A stretch of DNA of 47,708 nt from NCBI GenBank assembly GCA_018817515.1, contig JAHIUD010000015.1, positions 1 through 47,708 on the forward strand. The letters run 5' to 3'. The notes beneath the pieces were generated by a model. That model made no database searches. It was not told the DNA's origin and saw only the letters and a list, made by a program, of their open reading frames with translations. The position numbers and the translations under genes are program-made. Of the stretch, positions 9,707 to 22,881 are shown one piece after another (positions within the stretch are counted from its first letter, which is position 1; each line of letters opens with the position of its first letter). Source of the DNA: Pseudomonadota bacterium. Lineage in GTDB: Bacteria; Desulfobacterota; Desulfovibrionia; Desulfovibrionales; Desulfovibrionaceae.

Positions 9707-10030
9707 GTGAACACACCAGGCCCCGCCTCTACCACGTCTCCCGGCCCAGACCACCGGGGCCACGCCCGCAAGACGGTGCTCGTGGCCGGGCGCCTTTTGT
9801 GCGAGGGCGAGTGGCAGACCTGCGAGGTCGTCAACGTGTCCGTGGGCGGGGCCAAGCTGCGGGTGCTCGGGATCTACTGCCAGGGCCAGGAGCTGAGCCT
9901 GGAGATCAAGTCCTGCGGCCGGTTCCCGGGCGTGGTCGCCTGGGTGCGCGGGGACGAGGTGGGCGTGACGTTCTCCTGCGACCCGCTGGAGACGGCCGAA
10001 GCCCTCATCTCCCTGGCCACCCACGGCTAG
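9707..10030 (+). CDS. PilZ domain protein, predicted cyclic-di-GMP receptor
   Basis: A 107-residue single-domain protein. The PilZ signature is present as ARKTVLVAGR followed by VNVSVGGAKL, where the usual D/NxSxxG has Asn. The rest, ending VGVTFSCDPLE, also fits PilZ. The first arginine motif is shorter than the classical RxxxR, so binding of cyclic-di-GMP is likely but not sure. I chose the GTG at 9707 because GGAG lies five bases upstream and the longer frame overlaps the preceding gene. It follows the cyclase by 38 bp and may share its transcript, which would place cAMP-type and cyclic-di-GMP signalling together. Confidence 0.8.
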   Translation: MNTPGPASTTSPGPDHRGHARKTVLVAGRLLCEGEWQTCEVVNVSVGGAKLRVLGIYCQGQELSLEIKSCGRFPGVVAWVRGDEVGVTFSCDPLETAEALISLATHG

Positions 10031-10177
10031 GCGGCCCGGCCAGAGCCCTTCCTTTCGCACCGCCCCGACGACCTGACCTTTTGCCCGAACCATCCCCTTT
10101 GTCGGACCGCGCCCTCCGCGCCTTAGACGTTGCCGGAGGCGTTTGCGCTGGCCCCGGCGGAAAATTGCGCGTATCGC

Positions 10178-10208
10178 TTGAGCAAGACGGAATGCGCATT
10201 GCTATAAT
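10178..10208 (+). promoter_or_regulatory. Predicted promoter of the hybrid-kinase/CheR/CheB operon
   Basis: A perfect TATAAT at 10203-10208 is preceded by TG one base upstream, an extended -10. A weak TTGAGC (10178-10183) lies 19 bases away. The local sequence is A+T-rich compared with its surroundings. The 280-bp gap 10031-10310 shows nothing else clear. Confidence 0.55.
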
Positions 10209-10310
10209 TCGTAAAAGTATGGTATGTAAGGGACCTTAGCCGCAGAACTGCGGGCAGGGACGCCAGCAGGCGCCGCTGGCCATGATGCAGCAAACACGCG
10301 AGGGCGCCAG

Positions 10311-14075
<3,765 letters not shown>

Positions 14076-14084
14076 GAGCCGAGA

Positions 14085-14987
14085 GTGGACCAGGCCGACG
14101 TCGAACAGTTGGAGACGACCCTGTTTCTGGAGGCGCTCTACCGACGCCACGGGTACGACTTCCGCAACTACGCCCAGGCCTCCATCGGCCGCCGGGTGCG
14201 CAGGCTCATGGACAAGACCGGCGCGGCCAGCGTCAGCCACATGATCCCGCTGCTCCTGCACGGCGACGGGCTCCTGCCCCTGGTGGTGGAGACCCTGTCC
14301 GTCAATGTCAGCGAGATGTTCCGCGACCCGGAATTCTTCGCCCTGCTGCGCAATGAGGTCATCCCCTACCTGAAGACCTTCCCGTTCATCAAAGTCTGGC
14401 ATGCGGGCTGCGCCAGCGGGGAGGAGGTCTACTCCCTGGCCATGGTCTTCAAGGAGGAGGGCTTCTACGACCGGACCACCATCTTCGCCACGGACCTAAA
14501 CCCCCTGGTGGTGGAGCAGGCCAAGGCCGGGGTGTATTCCCTGGACTCGGTGCGCAGCTACACAGCCAACTACCAGCAGGCTGGGGGCCAGGCCGCCTTT
14601 TCGGACTATTACATGGCGCGCTACGGCTGGGCCGTCATGGACGCCTCCCTGCGCGAGAACGTCACCTTCGCCCCGCACAACCTGGCCACGGACGGCGTCT
14701 TTGGCGAGATGCACCTGATCCTGTGCCGCAACGTGCTCATCTACTTCGACCGCAGCCTGCAAAACCGGGTGCTGCGCCTGTTCGACGAGAGCCTGGTGCA
14801 TGGAGGCATCATGGCCCTGGGCAGCAAGGAGAGCCTCAAGGGCTCGGAGGTGGCCGCGCATTTCCAGGCAGTGAACGCCAAGTGGCGCATCCACAAGAAG
14901 ATCGCCGGGGGCGCGCCGGACATGGTCACGGGCGACCTCGACGGGGCCGGGCCCCTGGAAGCGGGCCTGGAAGCGTGCGGGGAGTAG
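14085..14987 (+). CDS. CheR-family protein-glutamate methyltransferase
   Basis: A 300-residue S-adenosylmethionine-dependent methyltransferase of the chemoreceptor-modifying family. The N-terminal helical domain is present (about 1-75, with FRNYAQASIGRRV), then the catalytic domain with the SAM-binding HAGCASGEEVYSLAM and the downstream LILCRNVLIYFD. It starts at GTG with AGGAG eight bases before, nine bases after the kinase gene. The protein has no PAS or TPR part. No chemoreceptor, CheA or CheW gene is in the window, so its substrate is likely not a classical chemoreceptor. The first kinase has a chemoreceptor-like periplasmic and HAMP region and is an obvious candidate; this is inference. 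Confidence 0.9.
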   Translation: MDQADVEQLETTLFLEALYRRHGYDFRNYAQASIGRRVRRLMDKTGAASVSHMIPLLLHGDGLLPLVVETLSVNVSEMFRDPEFFALLRNEVIPYLKTFPFIKVWHAGCASGEEVYSLAMVFKEEGFYDRTTIFATDLNPLVVEQAKAGVYSLDSVRSYTANYQQAGGQAAFSDYYMARYGWAVMDASLRENVTFAPHNLATDGVFGEMHLILCRNVLIYFDRSLQNRVLRLFDESLVHGGIMALGSKESLKGSEVAAHFQAVNAKWRIHKKIAGGAPDMVTGDLDGAGPLEAGLEACGE

Positions 14988-15046
14988 GGCATGGCCGAGC
15001 ACAGCCGGACACAATCACGCAGCCAGACAGCATCGGGGAGGCGGCC

Positions 15047-15712
15047 ATGAAGGCCCTGTCCGGTCCCGGGCGCTTCGACGCCGTGGTCCTGGGCGGCTCG
15101 GCCGGGTCGCTCAAGGTCTTGCTGGAGCTTCTGCCCCGGCTGCCGGGCGACTTCCCTTGGCCGCTGCTGGCCGTCATCCACCTGCACCCCCGGCAGGAGG
15201 GCCGCTTTGTGACGCTGCTGGACCAGCGCTCGTTGCTGAGCGTCAAGGAAGCCGAGGACAAGGAGACGCCAGCGCCCGGCCATGTGTACTTCGCCCCGGC
15301 GGACTATCACCTGCAGATGGAGCCGGACCAGACCCTCTCCCTGTCGGCGGAGGAAAGGGTGCGCTTCTCCAGGCCGTCCATCGACGTGCTTTTTGACAGC
15401 GCGGCCCAGGCCTGCCGGTCCAGGCTCGTGGGCGTGCTGCTCTCCGGGGCCGGCAACGACGGGACCGAGGGGCTCTGCCGCATCAGCGAGCAGGGCGGGC
15501 TCACCGTGATCCAGGACCCGGCCCAGGCCGAGCATCCGGCCATGCCCCAGGCGGCGCTGGACGCGCTGACCGCGCTGGCGGCCCTTGGCGTCGGCGGGCC
15601 GGACCATGTGTTGTCCAGCGGGGGCATCATGGAGCTGCTCGTCTCCCTGGCCGAGGAGGCCTGCGGACAGGCGGGGGGGCGCGGGGCAGCGCCGGAAGGG
15701 GGGCGGTCATGA
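15047..15712 (+). CDS. Stand-alone CheB-type methylesterase domain protein
   Basis: A 221-residue protein with only the CheB esterase domain. The catalytic Ser is in GGSAGSLK, the His in IHLHPRQEG, and the Asp in LLSGAGNDGTEG. The N-terminal receiver domain of true CheB is absent, so activity is not controlled by phosphorylation in the same chain. The ATG at 15047 has GGGGAG six bases upstream; longer frames run back into cheR. The stop overlaps the next start as ATGA. It would reverse CheR methylation or deamidate a partner. The receivers of the neighbouring kinases could provide control. Confidence 0.9.
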   Translation: MKALSGPGRFDAVVLGGSAGSLKVLLELLPRLPGDFPWPLLAVIHLHPRQEGRFVTLLDQRSLLSVKEAEDKETPAPGHVYFAPADYHLQMEPDQTLSLSAEERVRFSRPSIDVLFDSAAQACRSRLVGVLLSGAGNDGTEGLCRISEQGGLTVIQDPAQAEHPAMPQAALDALTALAALGVGGPDHVLSSGGIMELLVSLAEEACGQAGGRGAAPEGGRS

Positions 15713-17397
15713 CGGCCCTGCCGAACATCCTCATCGTGGACGACCAGCCAGCCAACCTCGTGGCCCTGGAGAGCGTGCTCAAGCCGCTTCAGGTGAACGT
15801 GGTGCACGCCTCAAACGGCGAGGAGGCCCTGCGGCTCACCCTGCATCAGGACTTCGCCCTGGCCATCCTGGACGTGCAGATGCCGCTCATGGACGGGTAC
15901 GAGCTGGCCCGGCTCATGCGCGGCGACGAACGCACCGGGTCCATCCCCATCATCTTTCTCTCGGCCATCTATTCCGACGCCATGCACCAGTTCATGGGCT
16001 ACCAGTCCGGGGCCGTGGACTTCATCACCAAGCCCTTCAACCCCGAGGTGCTGCTTTCCAAGGTCCGCATCTTCCTGGAGCTGCACCAGAGAGCCCAGGA
16101 GACCCTTGAGGCCAACCAGCGGCTGGAGGCGCTCCTGGCGGAACAGGAGCAGATCAACGAGATGCTGGGCCGGGAGATCGCCGTCCGGCAGCGGGCCGAG
16201 GAGGCCCTGTTCCTGGCCAAGGAGGCCGCCGAGACGGCCAACAGGGCCAAGAGCGAATTTCTGGCCAACATGAGCCACGAGATACGCACCCCCTTAAACG
16301 GCGTGCTGGGCATGCTTCAGCTGCTCAAGCAGGAGGTGACGCCCGAGGACCGGGCGCGGTTCACGGACATGGCCTATGATGCGGGCCGCAGACTCTTGTT
16401 TCTGCTCAACGACGTGCTGGACTTCTCCAAGATGGAGGCCGGGCAGATGGAGCTTGTGTCCAAGACGCTCCGCATGAGCGAGGTCTTCGCCAGCGTGTCC
16501 GGGATCTTCTCGCTGTCCAGCCAGGGCAAGGGCGTGGAATTGTCCTTCAGCATCGACCCGAGCGTTCCCTCGCAGCTCTGCGGCGACGAGGCGCGCATCC
16601 GCCAGGTGCTCTTCAACCTCGTGGGCAACGCGCTCAAGTTCACCCCGGCGGGCTCGGTGCGGGTGGGGGCCTGGGCGCATCCCTCCAGGCGCTTTCCGGG
16701 CAGGGTGCGGGTGTACATGTCCGTCAAGGACACGGGCATCGGCATCCCGGACGACAAGCAGGCCCTGGTCTTCGACCGCTTCACCCAGACCGACGCCTCC
16801 ATAGCCAGGCGCCACGAGGGCGCGGGGCTCGGCCTGGCCATCGTGCGGCGCATTGTGGAGCTCATGGGCGGCGGCATCGACATGGACAGCGAGGTGGGCG
16901 TGGGCACCACCATCTACCTGAACCTGCTCCTGGACGCCACAGCCCAGCCCGAGCCGGAGCCTTGCTCCGCGTCCGACACGCCGCAGGGCGCCACACAGCA
17001 ACAGGGGGCCCTGCGCATCCTGCTGGCCGAGGACGAGCCCATCGGACAGTTGAGCATGCAGGTCACGCTGGGGCGCATGGGGCATCAGGTGGTCACGGCC
17101 AACAACGGCAGGCAGGCCGTGGACGCCATGCTGGCGGGCGAGTTCGATTGCGTGCTCATGGACATCCAGATGCCGGAGATGAGCGGCCTGGAGGCCACCC
17201 GGCAGATCCGCGAGCTTGAGACGACTTCCGGCTGGGCGCCAGTGCACATCATCGCCCTCACCGCGTATGCCATGCAGGGCGACCGCGAGCGCTTCCTGGC
17301 CGCAGGGATGGACGACCATGTGGGCAAGCCCACGCAGCTGGAGGAACTCCGGCAGGCCCTGAGCCGTGTGGCCCCCAGGACCTCCGGGAGGCGCTAG
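15709..17397 (+). CDS. Cytoplasmic hybrid histidine kinase, receiver-kinase-receiver
   Basis: A 562-residue kinase without membrane helices. Receiver 1 (about 1-125) has IVDDQPAN, the acceptor in LAILDVQMP and FITKPF. A coiled coil (125-180) leads to the dimerisation domain with [14 protein letters not shown] and an ATPase domain with DTGIGIP and GAGLGLAIV. Receiver 2 (about 435-555) has LLAEDEP and [10 protein letters not shown]. The gene overlaps cheB by four bases, so it is the last member of the kinase-CheR-CheB-kinase operon. An N-terminal receiver ahead of a kinase suggests it takes its input from another kinase, most simply the one encoded first in this operon. It is convergent with tex and leaves a 14-bp gap. 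Confidence 0.92.
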   Translation: MTALPNILIVDDQPANLVALESVLKPLQVNVVHASNGEEALRLTLHQDFALAILDVQMPLMDGYELARLMRGDERTGSIPIIFLSAIYSDAMHQFMGYQSGAVDFITKPFNPEVLLSKVRIFLELHQRAQETLEANQRLEALLAEQEQINEMLGREIAVRQRAEEALFLAKEAAETANRAKSEFLANMSHEIRTPLNGVLGMLQLLKQEVTPEDRARFTDMAYDAGRRLLFLLNDVLDFSKMEAGQMELVSKTLRMSEVFASVSGIFSLSSQGKGVELSFSIDPSVPSQLCGDEARIRQVLFNLVGNALKFTPAGSVRVGAWAHPSRRFPGRVRVYMSVKDTGIGIPDDKQALVFDRFTQTDASIARRHEGAGLGLAIVRRIVELMGGGIDMDSEVGVGTTIYLNLLLDATAQPEPEPCSASDTPQGATQQQGALRILLAEDEPIGQLSMQVTLGRMGHQVVTANNGRQAVDAMLAGEFDCVLMDIQMPEMSGLEATRQIRELETTSGWAPVHIIALTAYAMQGDRERFLAAGMDDHVGKPTQLEELRQALSRVAPRTSGRR

Positions 17398-17411
17398 CCG
17401 CCGCTCCCGCC

Positions 17412-19541
17412 TCAGCTCCCGGCCTTGCGCATGCTCAGGGCGATGCGCCCGCGCGCAAGATTCACCTCCACCACCCGCACCCGCACCTCCTGCCCCACGC
17501 TGACCACCTGCGCCGGATCGGCCACGTAGCGGTCCGCCAGCTGGCTTATGTGCACCATGCCGTCGCGGTGCACGCCGATGTCCACGAAGGCTCCGAACTT
17601 GGTGACGTTGGTGACGATGCCCGGAAGCTCCAGGCCGAGGCTCAGGTCCTCGATGTGGTTCACGCCCTCGGCAAAGGCAAACGCGCTCAGGCCCGCGCGC
17701 GGGTCGCGCCCCGGCCGTTCCAGCTCGGCCATGATGTCCGTCAGGGTGGGCAGCCCGATTTCGCCGTCGATGTAGTCCGCCAGGCGCACCCTGGCCCTGG
17801 CCCCGGCGTCGGACAATAGCTCGGCCACGCCGCACCCGGCGTCGCGGGCCATGCGCTTGACCAGCGGGTAGCGCTCGGGGTGCACGGCGCTGGCATCCAG
17901 GGGCTCGCCGCCGCTCACGCGCAGGAACCCGGCGGCCTGCTCGTAGGCCTTGGGCCCCAGGCGCTTGACCTTGCGCAGGGCGTCCCGGGTGGGAAAGGCC
18001 CCGCTCTCGCCCCGGTGCTCCACGATGTTCTTGGCCAGCACCGGGCCCAGGCCGGAGACATGCGTCAAGAGCTCCTGGCTGGCCGTGTTCACGTCAACGC
18101 CCACGGCGTTGACGCAGCTCGCCACCACGTCGTCCAGGGCCTTGCGCAGGCCAGTCTGGTCCACGTCGTGCTGATACTGGCCCACGCCGATGGACTTGGG
18201 GTCCAGCTTCACCAGCTCGGCCAGGGGGTCCATGAGCCTGCGGCCGATGCTTACGGAGCCGCGCACGGTCAGGTCCAGGTCCGGGAACTCGCGGCGGGCG
18301 GTCTCGGAAGCGGAATAGATGGAGGCCCCGGCCTCGTTCACCAGGAACAACGGCAGGCCAAGGTCCAGCTCACGCACGAAGGCCTCGGTCTCGCGCCCGG
18401 CGGTGCCGTTGCCGATGGCGATGGTCTCCACCTGGAACCGGGCGCAGAGCTCCTTCACCGTGGCGGCGGCGGCCGCGCGCTGGCCGGGCGAGGTGGTGGG
18501 GTAGATGGTGGCGTGGTGCACAAGCGCGCCCTGGGCGTCCAGCACGGTGAGCTTGGCCCCGGTGCGGAAGCCCGGGTCCAGGGCCAGCACGCGCTTCTGG
18601 CCCAGGGGCGGGGCCATGAGCAGTCCGCGCAGGTTGGCGGCGAAGACGCGGATGGCCTCGGCGTCGGCCCGGGCCTTGACCTCGGCGCGCAGCTCGCTCT
18701 CAAGCGATGGGGCCAGCAGGCGCTTGACCCCGTCGGCCAGGGCGGCGTCCACCTGCTGGGAATCTGGCGCGCGCCCGCGCAGATAGGCGCGCCGGGCCAG
18801 CTCCAGCATGTCCTCCTCCGGCGGGCGCAGGCTGAGGGACAAGAACCCCTCGGCCTCGCCCCGGAACATGGCCAGGGCGCGGTGCCCGGGGATGGATTTG
18901 AGCGGCTCGTCCCAGGCGAACCAGTCGCGGAAGGTGGCCCCGGCCTCCTCCTTGCCCTTCAGCACCTTGGACCGGAAGCGGCCCCGGCGGGCGAACAGCT
19001 CGCGCACCGAGGCGCGCAGGCGGGGCTCCTCGGCCATGGCCTCGGCCAGGATGTCCCGCGCCCCGGCCAGGGCGGCGTCCACGTCGGGCACGCCCTTGTC
19101 CGCAGCCACGAAGGGTCGGGCCAGGGCCAGGGGGTCGCGGCCCTGCTGGGCCATGAGCGCCTTGGCCAGGGGCTCCAGCCCCTTCTCGCGGGCCATGGAC
19201 GCGCGCGTGCGCCGCTTGGGCCGCAGGGGCAGGTACAGGTCCTCCAGGCGGGCCTTGTCCTGGGCCTTGTCCAGGGCCGCCTTCAACTCCGGGGTGAGCA
19301 GCCCGCGCTCCTCCAGGGAGGACAGCATGGCCTCGCGGCGCTTGTCCAGCTCGGCCAGGTCCTCCAGGCGGTCGCGGATGGCGGCCACGGCCACCTCGTC
19401 GAGCTCGCCCGTGGCCTCCTTGCGGTAGCGGGCGATGAAGGGCACGGTGGCGCCCTCGGCCACCAGCCGCGCCACGGCGGCCACCTGTGGCTCGGACAGG
19501 GCCATCTCCCCGGCGATGCGGGGGCAGTAGTTCCCGCTCAC
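17412..19541 (-). CDS. tex: Tex-family S1 RNA-binding transcription accessory protein
   Basis: A 709-residue protein of the conserved Tex/YhgF family, which acts on transcription and RNA in the cytoplasm. Order: helical Tex N-domain with VPFIARYRKEATG, a YqgF-like fold with LALDPGFRTGAKL (about 315), helix-hairpin-helix motifs with VSGLGPVLAKNIVEHR (about 490), and a C-terminal S1 domain with GAFVDIGVHRDGMVHISQ (about 640-700). It ends soon after S1, so it lacks the long disordered tail of some homologues. The start is GTG with GAGGAAA upstream. It follows the binding-protein gene by 33 bp on the same strand and may be co-transcribed, with no clear functional link. Confidence 0.93.
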   Translation of the reverse strand: MSGNYCPRIAGEMALSEPQVAAVARLVAEGATVPFIARYRKEATGELDEVAVAAIRDRLEDLAELDKRREAMLSSLEERGLLTPELKAALDKAQDKARLEDLYLPLRPKRRTRASMAREKGLEPLAKALMAQQGRDPLALARPFVAADKGVPDVDAALAGARDILAEAMAEEPRLRASVRELFARRGRFRSKVLKGKEEAGATFRDWFAWDEPLKSIPGHRALAMFRGEAEGFLSLSLRPPEEDMLELARRAYLRGRAPDSQQVDAALADGVKRLLAPSLESELRAEVKARADAEAIRVFAANLRGLLMAPPLGQKRVLALDPGFRTGAKLTVLDAQGALVHHATIYPTTSPGQRAAAAATVKELCARFQVETIAIGNGTAGRETEAFVRELDLGLPLFLVNEAGASIYSASETARREFPDLDLTVRGSVSIGRRLMDPLAELVKLDPKSIGVGQYQHDVDQTGLRKALDDVVASCVNAVGVDVNTASQELLTHVSGLGPVLAKNIVEHRGESGAFPTRDALRKVKRLGPKAYEQAAGFLRVSGGEPLDASAVHPERYPLVKRMARDAGCGVAELLSDAGARARVRLADYIDGEIGLPTLTDIMAELERPGRDPRAGLSAFAFAEGVNHIEDLSLGLELPGIVTNVTKFGAFVDIGVHRDGMVHISQLADRYVADPAQVVSVGQEVRVRVVEVNLARGRIALSMRKAGS

Positions 19542-19574
19542 TGGCCTGTTTCCTCGCTGCCGCCTGCGCGCCTG

Positions 19575-20759
19575 CTATTTCGCAAGGACGAAGTCCCCGG
19601 TCTTGCCGTCGGGGCTGATGGTGATTCTCGACACATAGAACCGCTTCTGGTCCACCTCGCCCCCACTGGTGATGCTGATCTCGCCCAGCGGGGTATGGAA
19701 GGCGAGGCCGGAGGTCAGCGCAGTGTTCAGGGCCTTGCGCGCCTCGGCCAGGTCCAGGGCGGTGATCTTCTTGCCCGTGGTCTGCTCGGCCTTGCGCAGG
19801 GCCTCGACCATGACCTGCACGGCGGTGAAGGCCTGGGCCGCGAACTGGGCCGGGGGGCTGCCGTAGGCTTCGCTGAATTTCCGGATGAATTCCTGGTTGA
19901 TGGCGGACTGCGCGTGGGGGCTGTAGGCCTGGGCCACCAGGACGCCGTCGCACACCGCCCCGCACAGCGGGAACATGTTCGGCGAGTTGAAGCCGTTTCC
20001 GCCGACGATGAGGCCCTTGTAGCCGGACTGGCGCAACTGCCTGACCAGTCTGCTGGAGTCCTCGGCCAGGCCGGAGATGACCACCAGCTCGGCTTTGGCT
20101 TTGAGCACGGCTGCGGCCTTGGCGCTGAAGTCCGTGTCCGTGGTCTGGAACTTCTGGAGGGAGACGAGCTTGAGGCCGTTGGCCTTGACCGTCTGCTGGA
20201 AGACGCCGGTCTCGGAGGTGGAGTAGGCATCGTTCTGGGCATACAGCACGGCCGCGCGCTTGATGCGGGGATCAAGGGCCAGGGCCTTCTGCACAGACTT
20301 CGGGGCCACGACGCCCATGGGGGCGGAGACGCGGCTGATGTAGTCGCCCAGCTTGGTGATGCCCTTGGCCGTGTTGGAGGGCGCCACCACCGGCACCGCG
20401 GCGCGGTTGGCCAGGGGGTCTGCGGCGAAGGCCTGCTGGGAAAGCGTGGGGCCGACGATGCCCACGACCTTGGCCGCGATCAGGTTCTGGAAGGCGCTGA
20501 CGGCCCCGGCCTCGTCCCCGGCGGTGTCCTGGAGAAGGAGCGTGATGGGCGTGCCGTTCACGCCGCCCTGGGCGTTCAGGTAAGCCTCGGCGATCTTCGC
20601 GCCGTTGACCTGCTCCTGGCCGAAGTGGGCGACGTTGCTGCTGGTGGCCAGGGCGAGGCCGATGGGGATGGGGCTGGCCACGGGCTCCGCCCAGGCGGGC
20701 AGGGCCAGAGCCAGCACCAGGGTCAGCACCAGGCTCAGGTTCAGAAATGCTTTGTTCAT
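19575..20759 (-). CDS. Branched-chain amino-acid type ABC substrate-binding protein
   Basis: A 394-residue periplasmic binding protein of the LivJ/LivK family. A Sec signal peptide ends LALPAWA. The two-lobed type I fold is indicated by AYLNAQGGVNGTPITLLLQD, VGIVGPTLSQ and VPVVAPSNTAKG. GGAGG lies five bases before the ATG. No permease or ATPase is beside it; it is an orphan that may share the liv transporter about 10 kb away or work with another. The ligand cannot be read from sequence. A TTGACA on the minus strand at 20823-20818 may be its -35. Confidence 0.88.
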   Translation of the reverse strand: MNKAFLNLSLVLTLVLALALPAWAEPVASPIPIGLALATSSNVAHFGQEQVNGAKIAEAYLNAQGGVNGTPITLLLQDTAGDEAGAVSAFQNLIAAKVVGIVGPTLSQQAFAADPLANRAAVPVVAPSNTAKGITKLGDYISRVSAPMGVVAPKSVQKALALDPRIKRAAVLYAQNDAYSTSETGVFQQTVKANGLKLVSLQKFQTTDTDFSAKAAAVLKAKAELVVISGLAEDSSRLVRQLRQSGYKGLIVGGNGFNSPNMFPLCGAVCDGVLVAQAYSPHAQSAINQEFIRKFSEAYGSPPAQFAAQAFTAVQVMVEALRKAEQTTGKKITALDLAEARKALNTALTSGLAFHTPLGEISITSGGEVDQKRFYVSRITISPDGKTGDFVLAK

Positions 20760-21060
20760 GCGATCCTCCGGGGGATGAAATTTTGATGCTCAGCACGTCA
20801 TCCAAGAATGTCTGTCGTGTCAAGCAATTCCAGAAAGATTGGCCGGAAATTGCGGACTGTTTCAAGCCCCTTGGCGAGGCACGGACGCGCCGCGCCGGGG
20901 CGTCCCGGTACTCCCGTCGCCTCGGAAGTCAACGGCCCTCAAGGCATTTACTTGCTGGCGCAATTCCATTAGTGATCCGGATAGCGAATGGGAATCCTTC
21001 GCCCTTGGGCAAACTCGATCTGGCAGTGGCTTTTTCTTCCGCAGCTTCAGCCCAAAGAAT
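20760..21060. other. Divergent 301-bp intergenic region
   Basis: It separates the binding-protein gene (minus) and the ABC gene (plus). On the minus strand TTGACA (20823-20818) is a good -35, but the -10 seventeen bases on, TGACGT, is poor. No inverted repeat or small gene is clear. The ABC start at 21061 has only a weak purine stretch before it. Confidence 0.4.
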
Positions 21061-22881
21061 ATGACAGAGCAGACGCCAGACCCCGCACCTCCCACCCCCG
21101 CCGCTACCGCCGCCGCCGCCGTCGGAAGCGCAGGCGCCCCACGCAAGAGCTTCCTCAAGCAGGTGCTGCGCCTGGCCGGGCCCTACTGGCATGGCGAACG
21201 CCGCAAGAAGGTCCGGGGCGCGACCCTGCTTTTGCTGCTTTTGACCATGGCCCAGGTCGGCCTGGCCGTCTGGGGCAACTACTGGAACCGGGCGCTTTAC
21301 GATGCGCTGGAACAGCGGTCCGTGCGCGGCGTCGTGATCCAGATCGGCGTGTTCGCCGTCATCACCCTGACCTCCCTTGGCATCACCGCCGCCCACCTGA
21401 TGGTCAAACGCTGGCTGCAGATCGACTGGCGCGCCTGGCTCACCGAGCAGCTTGTCGGGCGCTGGATGGGCGAGGGCCACCACTACCGGCTGCTCTTCAC
21501 CCCTGGCGAGCACGACAATCCCGACCAGCGCATCTCCGAGGACATCCGCATCGCCACGGAGTCGGCCATCGGGTTGGCCCATTCCCTGACCTTCAGCCTG
21601 CTGATCCTCGGTCTGTTCATCAACATCCTCTGGACGGTGTCCGGTTCGGTGGACGTGCCGGGCTTCAACATCAACGTACCGGGCTACATGGTGCCGCTGG
21701 CCTTCCTCTACGCCATCCTGGGCAGCGCCGTGGGCTGGGTAGTCGGCCTGCCGCTGATCAAGACCACCAACGCCCTGCAGACAGCGGAGGCCACCTTCCG
21801 CTTCGGCCTGTCACGCGCGCGGGAGCACACCGAGGCCATCGCGCTCATGCGCGGCGAGCCACGGGAGCGCGCCGGGTCCACCACGCGCTTCCGCCAGATC
21901 ATCCGCGACTGGACCAAACAGTCTCTGGCCTACATGGGCCTGGTGTCCTTCGGCACGGTCTACGGCTCGCTGCTGCCGGTGCTGCCCATTCTCATCGCCG
22001 CCCCGCAGTACATCGCCGGAACCATGACCCTGGGCGCGCTGATGCAGGCCGCGCAGGCCTTCCAGCAGCTCACCTCCTCGCTTTCCTGGCCGGTGGACAG
22101 CATCGGCGAGATAGCCCGCTGCCGCGCCTCGGCCGACCGCGTGCTCTCGCTCTACGAGGATCTGGAGCAGCTGGACGACAAGACACAGGCCGCAGCCCAT
22201 CCGCAGATCGAGCTCATGCAAACGGACGATGCCCGCCTGGTCGTCGAGGATCTCTGCATCGCCGAGCCTTCGGGCCGCGTCCTCACCGAGCATTTGAGCC
22301 TCGACATCCGGCGCGGCGAGCGGGTGCTCATCGCGGGCGATCCGGCGCTCACCGGCAGCCTGTTCAAGGTCATTGGCGGGCTCTGGCCCTGGGGCAACGG
22401 GCGGGTGCTGCTGCCGGGCGATGGCGGGATGCTTTTCTTGGCCCAGCGGCCCTTCTTGCCGGAGGGCCTGCTGCGCGACGCCATTTGCTATCCCCTGGCC
22501 CCGGACGCCTTCCCCGAGGCGGAGATCATCCGCGTGCTGGAGGCCGTGGGCCTAAGCCGCCTGGTCCAGCGCCTGGGCGAGCAGGACAACTGGGAGCAGG
22601 CGCTGCCGCCGCGCGCCCAGCAGCAGCTCGGCTTTGCGCGCGTGCTGCTGCAGAAGCCGGCCTGGGTCTTTTTGGAACAGGCCACCGACGCCTTTGACCC
22701 CGAGGGAGAGCTTGCGGTGCTGGAGATGCTCATCCGCGAGCTGCCGGACGCGACCCTGCTGACCATCAGCTTCCACCCGGATCTGGGCAAGCTGCACCAG
22801 CGCACCCTGACCCTGAACCGTTGCTGCGAGACCAAGGTCCTGTTCGGCGAGCGGCGCGCCGGCAACGGCGACGCCCACTAG
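21061..22881 (+). CDS. SbmA/YddA-like ABC half-transporter with degenerate ATPase domain
   Basis: A 606-residue protein. After a Pro/Ala-rich start come about six membrane helices of the ABC_membrane_2 family (about 50-380), with WGNYWNRALYDALEQR, typical of SbmA, BacA and YddA. A nucleotide-binding domain follows (about 400-600), but its key residues are changed. The Walker A position reads AGDPALTGSLF, so the Lys is lost. The signature reads LPPRAQQQLGFAR in place of LS-GEQQRLAFAR. Walker B reads VFLEQATDAFD in place of FLDEATSALD. The Q-loop (LAQRPFLP) and H-loop (SFHPD) positions remain. ATP hydrolysis is therefore unlikely. SbmA and BacA lack the ATPase domain and use protons; this may be a similar importer with a structural relic. 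Ligand unknown. Confidence 0.85.
   Translation: MTEQTPDPAPPTPAATAAAAVGSAGAPRKSFLKQVLRLAGPYWHGERRKKVRGATLLLLLLTMAQVGLAVWGNYWNRALYDALEQRSVRGVVIQIGVFAVITLTSLGITAAHLMVKRWLQIDWRAWLTEQLVGRWMGEGHHYRLLFTPGEHDNPDQRISEDIRIATESAIGLAHSLTFSLLILGLFINILWTVSGSVDVPGFNINVPGYMVPLAFLYAILGSAVGWVVGLPLIKTTNALQTAEATFRFGLSRAREHTEAIALMRGEPRERAGSTTRFRQIIRDWTKQSLAYMGLVSFGTVYGSLLPVLPILIAAPQYIAGTMTLGALMQAAQAFQQLTSSLSWPVDSIGEIARCRASADRVLSLYEDLEQLDDKTQAAAHPQIELMQTDDARLVVEDLCIAEPSGRVLTEHLSLDIRRGERVLIAGDPALTGSLFKVIGGLWPWGNGRVLLPGDGGMLFLAQRPFLPEGLLRDAICYPLAPDAFPEAEIIRVLEAVGLSRLVQRLGEQDNWEQALPPRAQQQLGFARVLLQKPAWVFLEQATDAFDPEGELAVLEMLIRELPDATLLTISFHPDLGKLHQRTLTLNRCCETKVLFGERRAGNGDAH

Noticed and set aside
17880-20786. A 968-codon open frame on the plus strand
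   Set aside because: It is the mirror of tex and the binding-protein gene, which have clear domains; the mirror frame has none.
20840-20854. TGGC...TTGC, possible sigma-54 promoter before the ABC gene
   Set aside because: The spacing between GG and GC is one base short of what sigma-54 needs.
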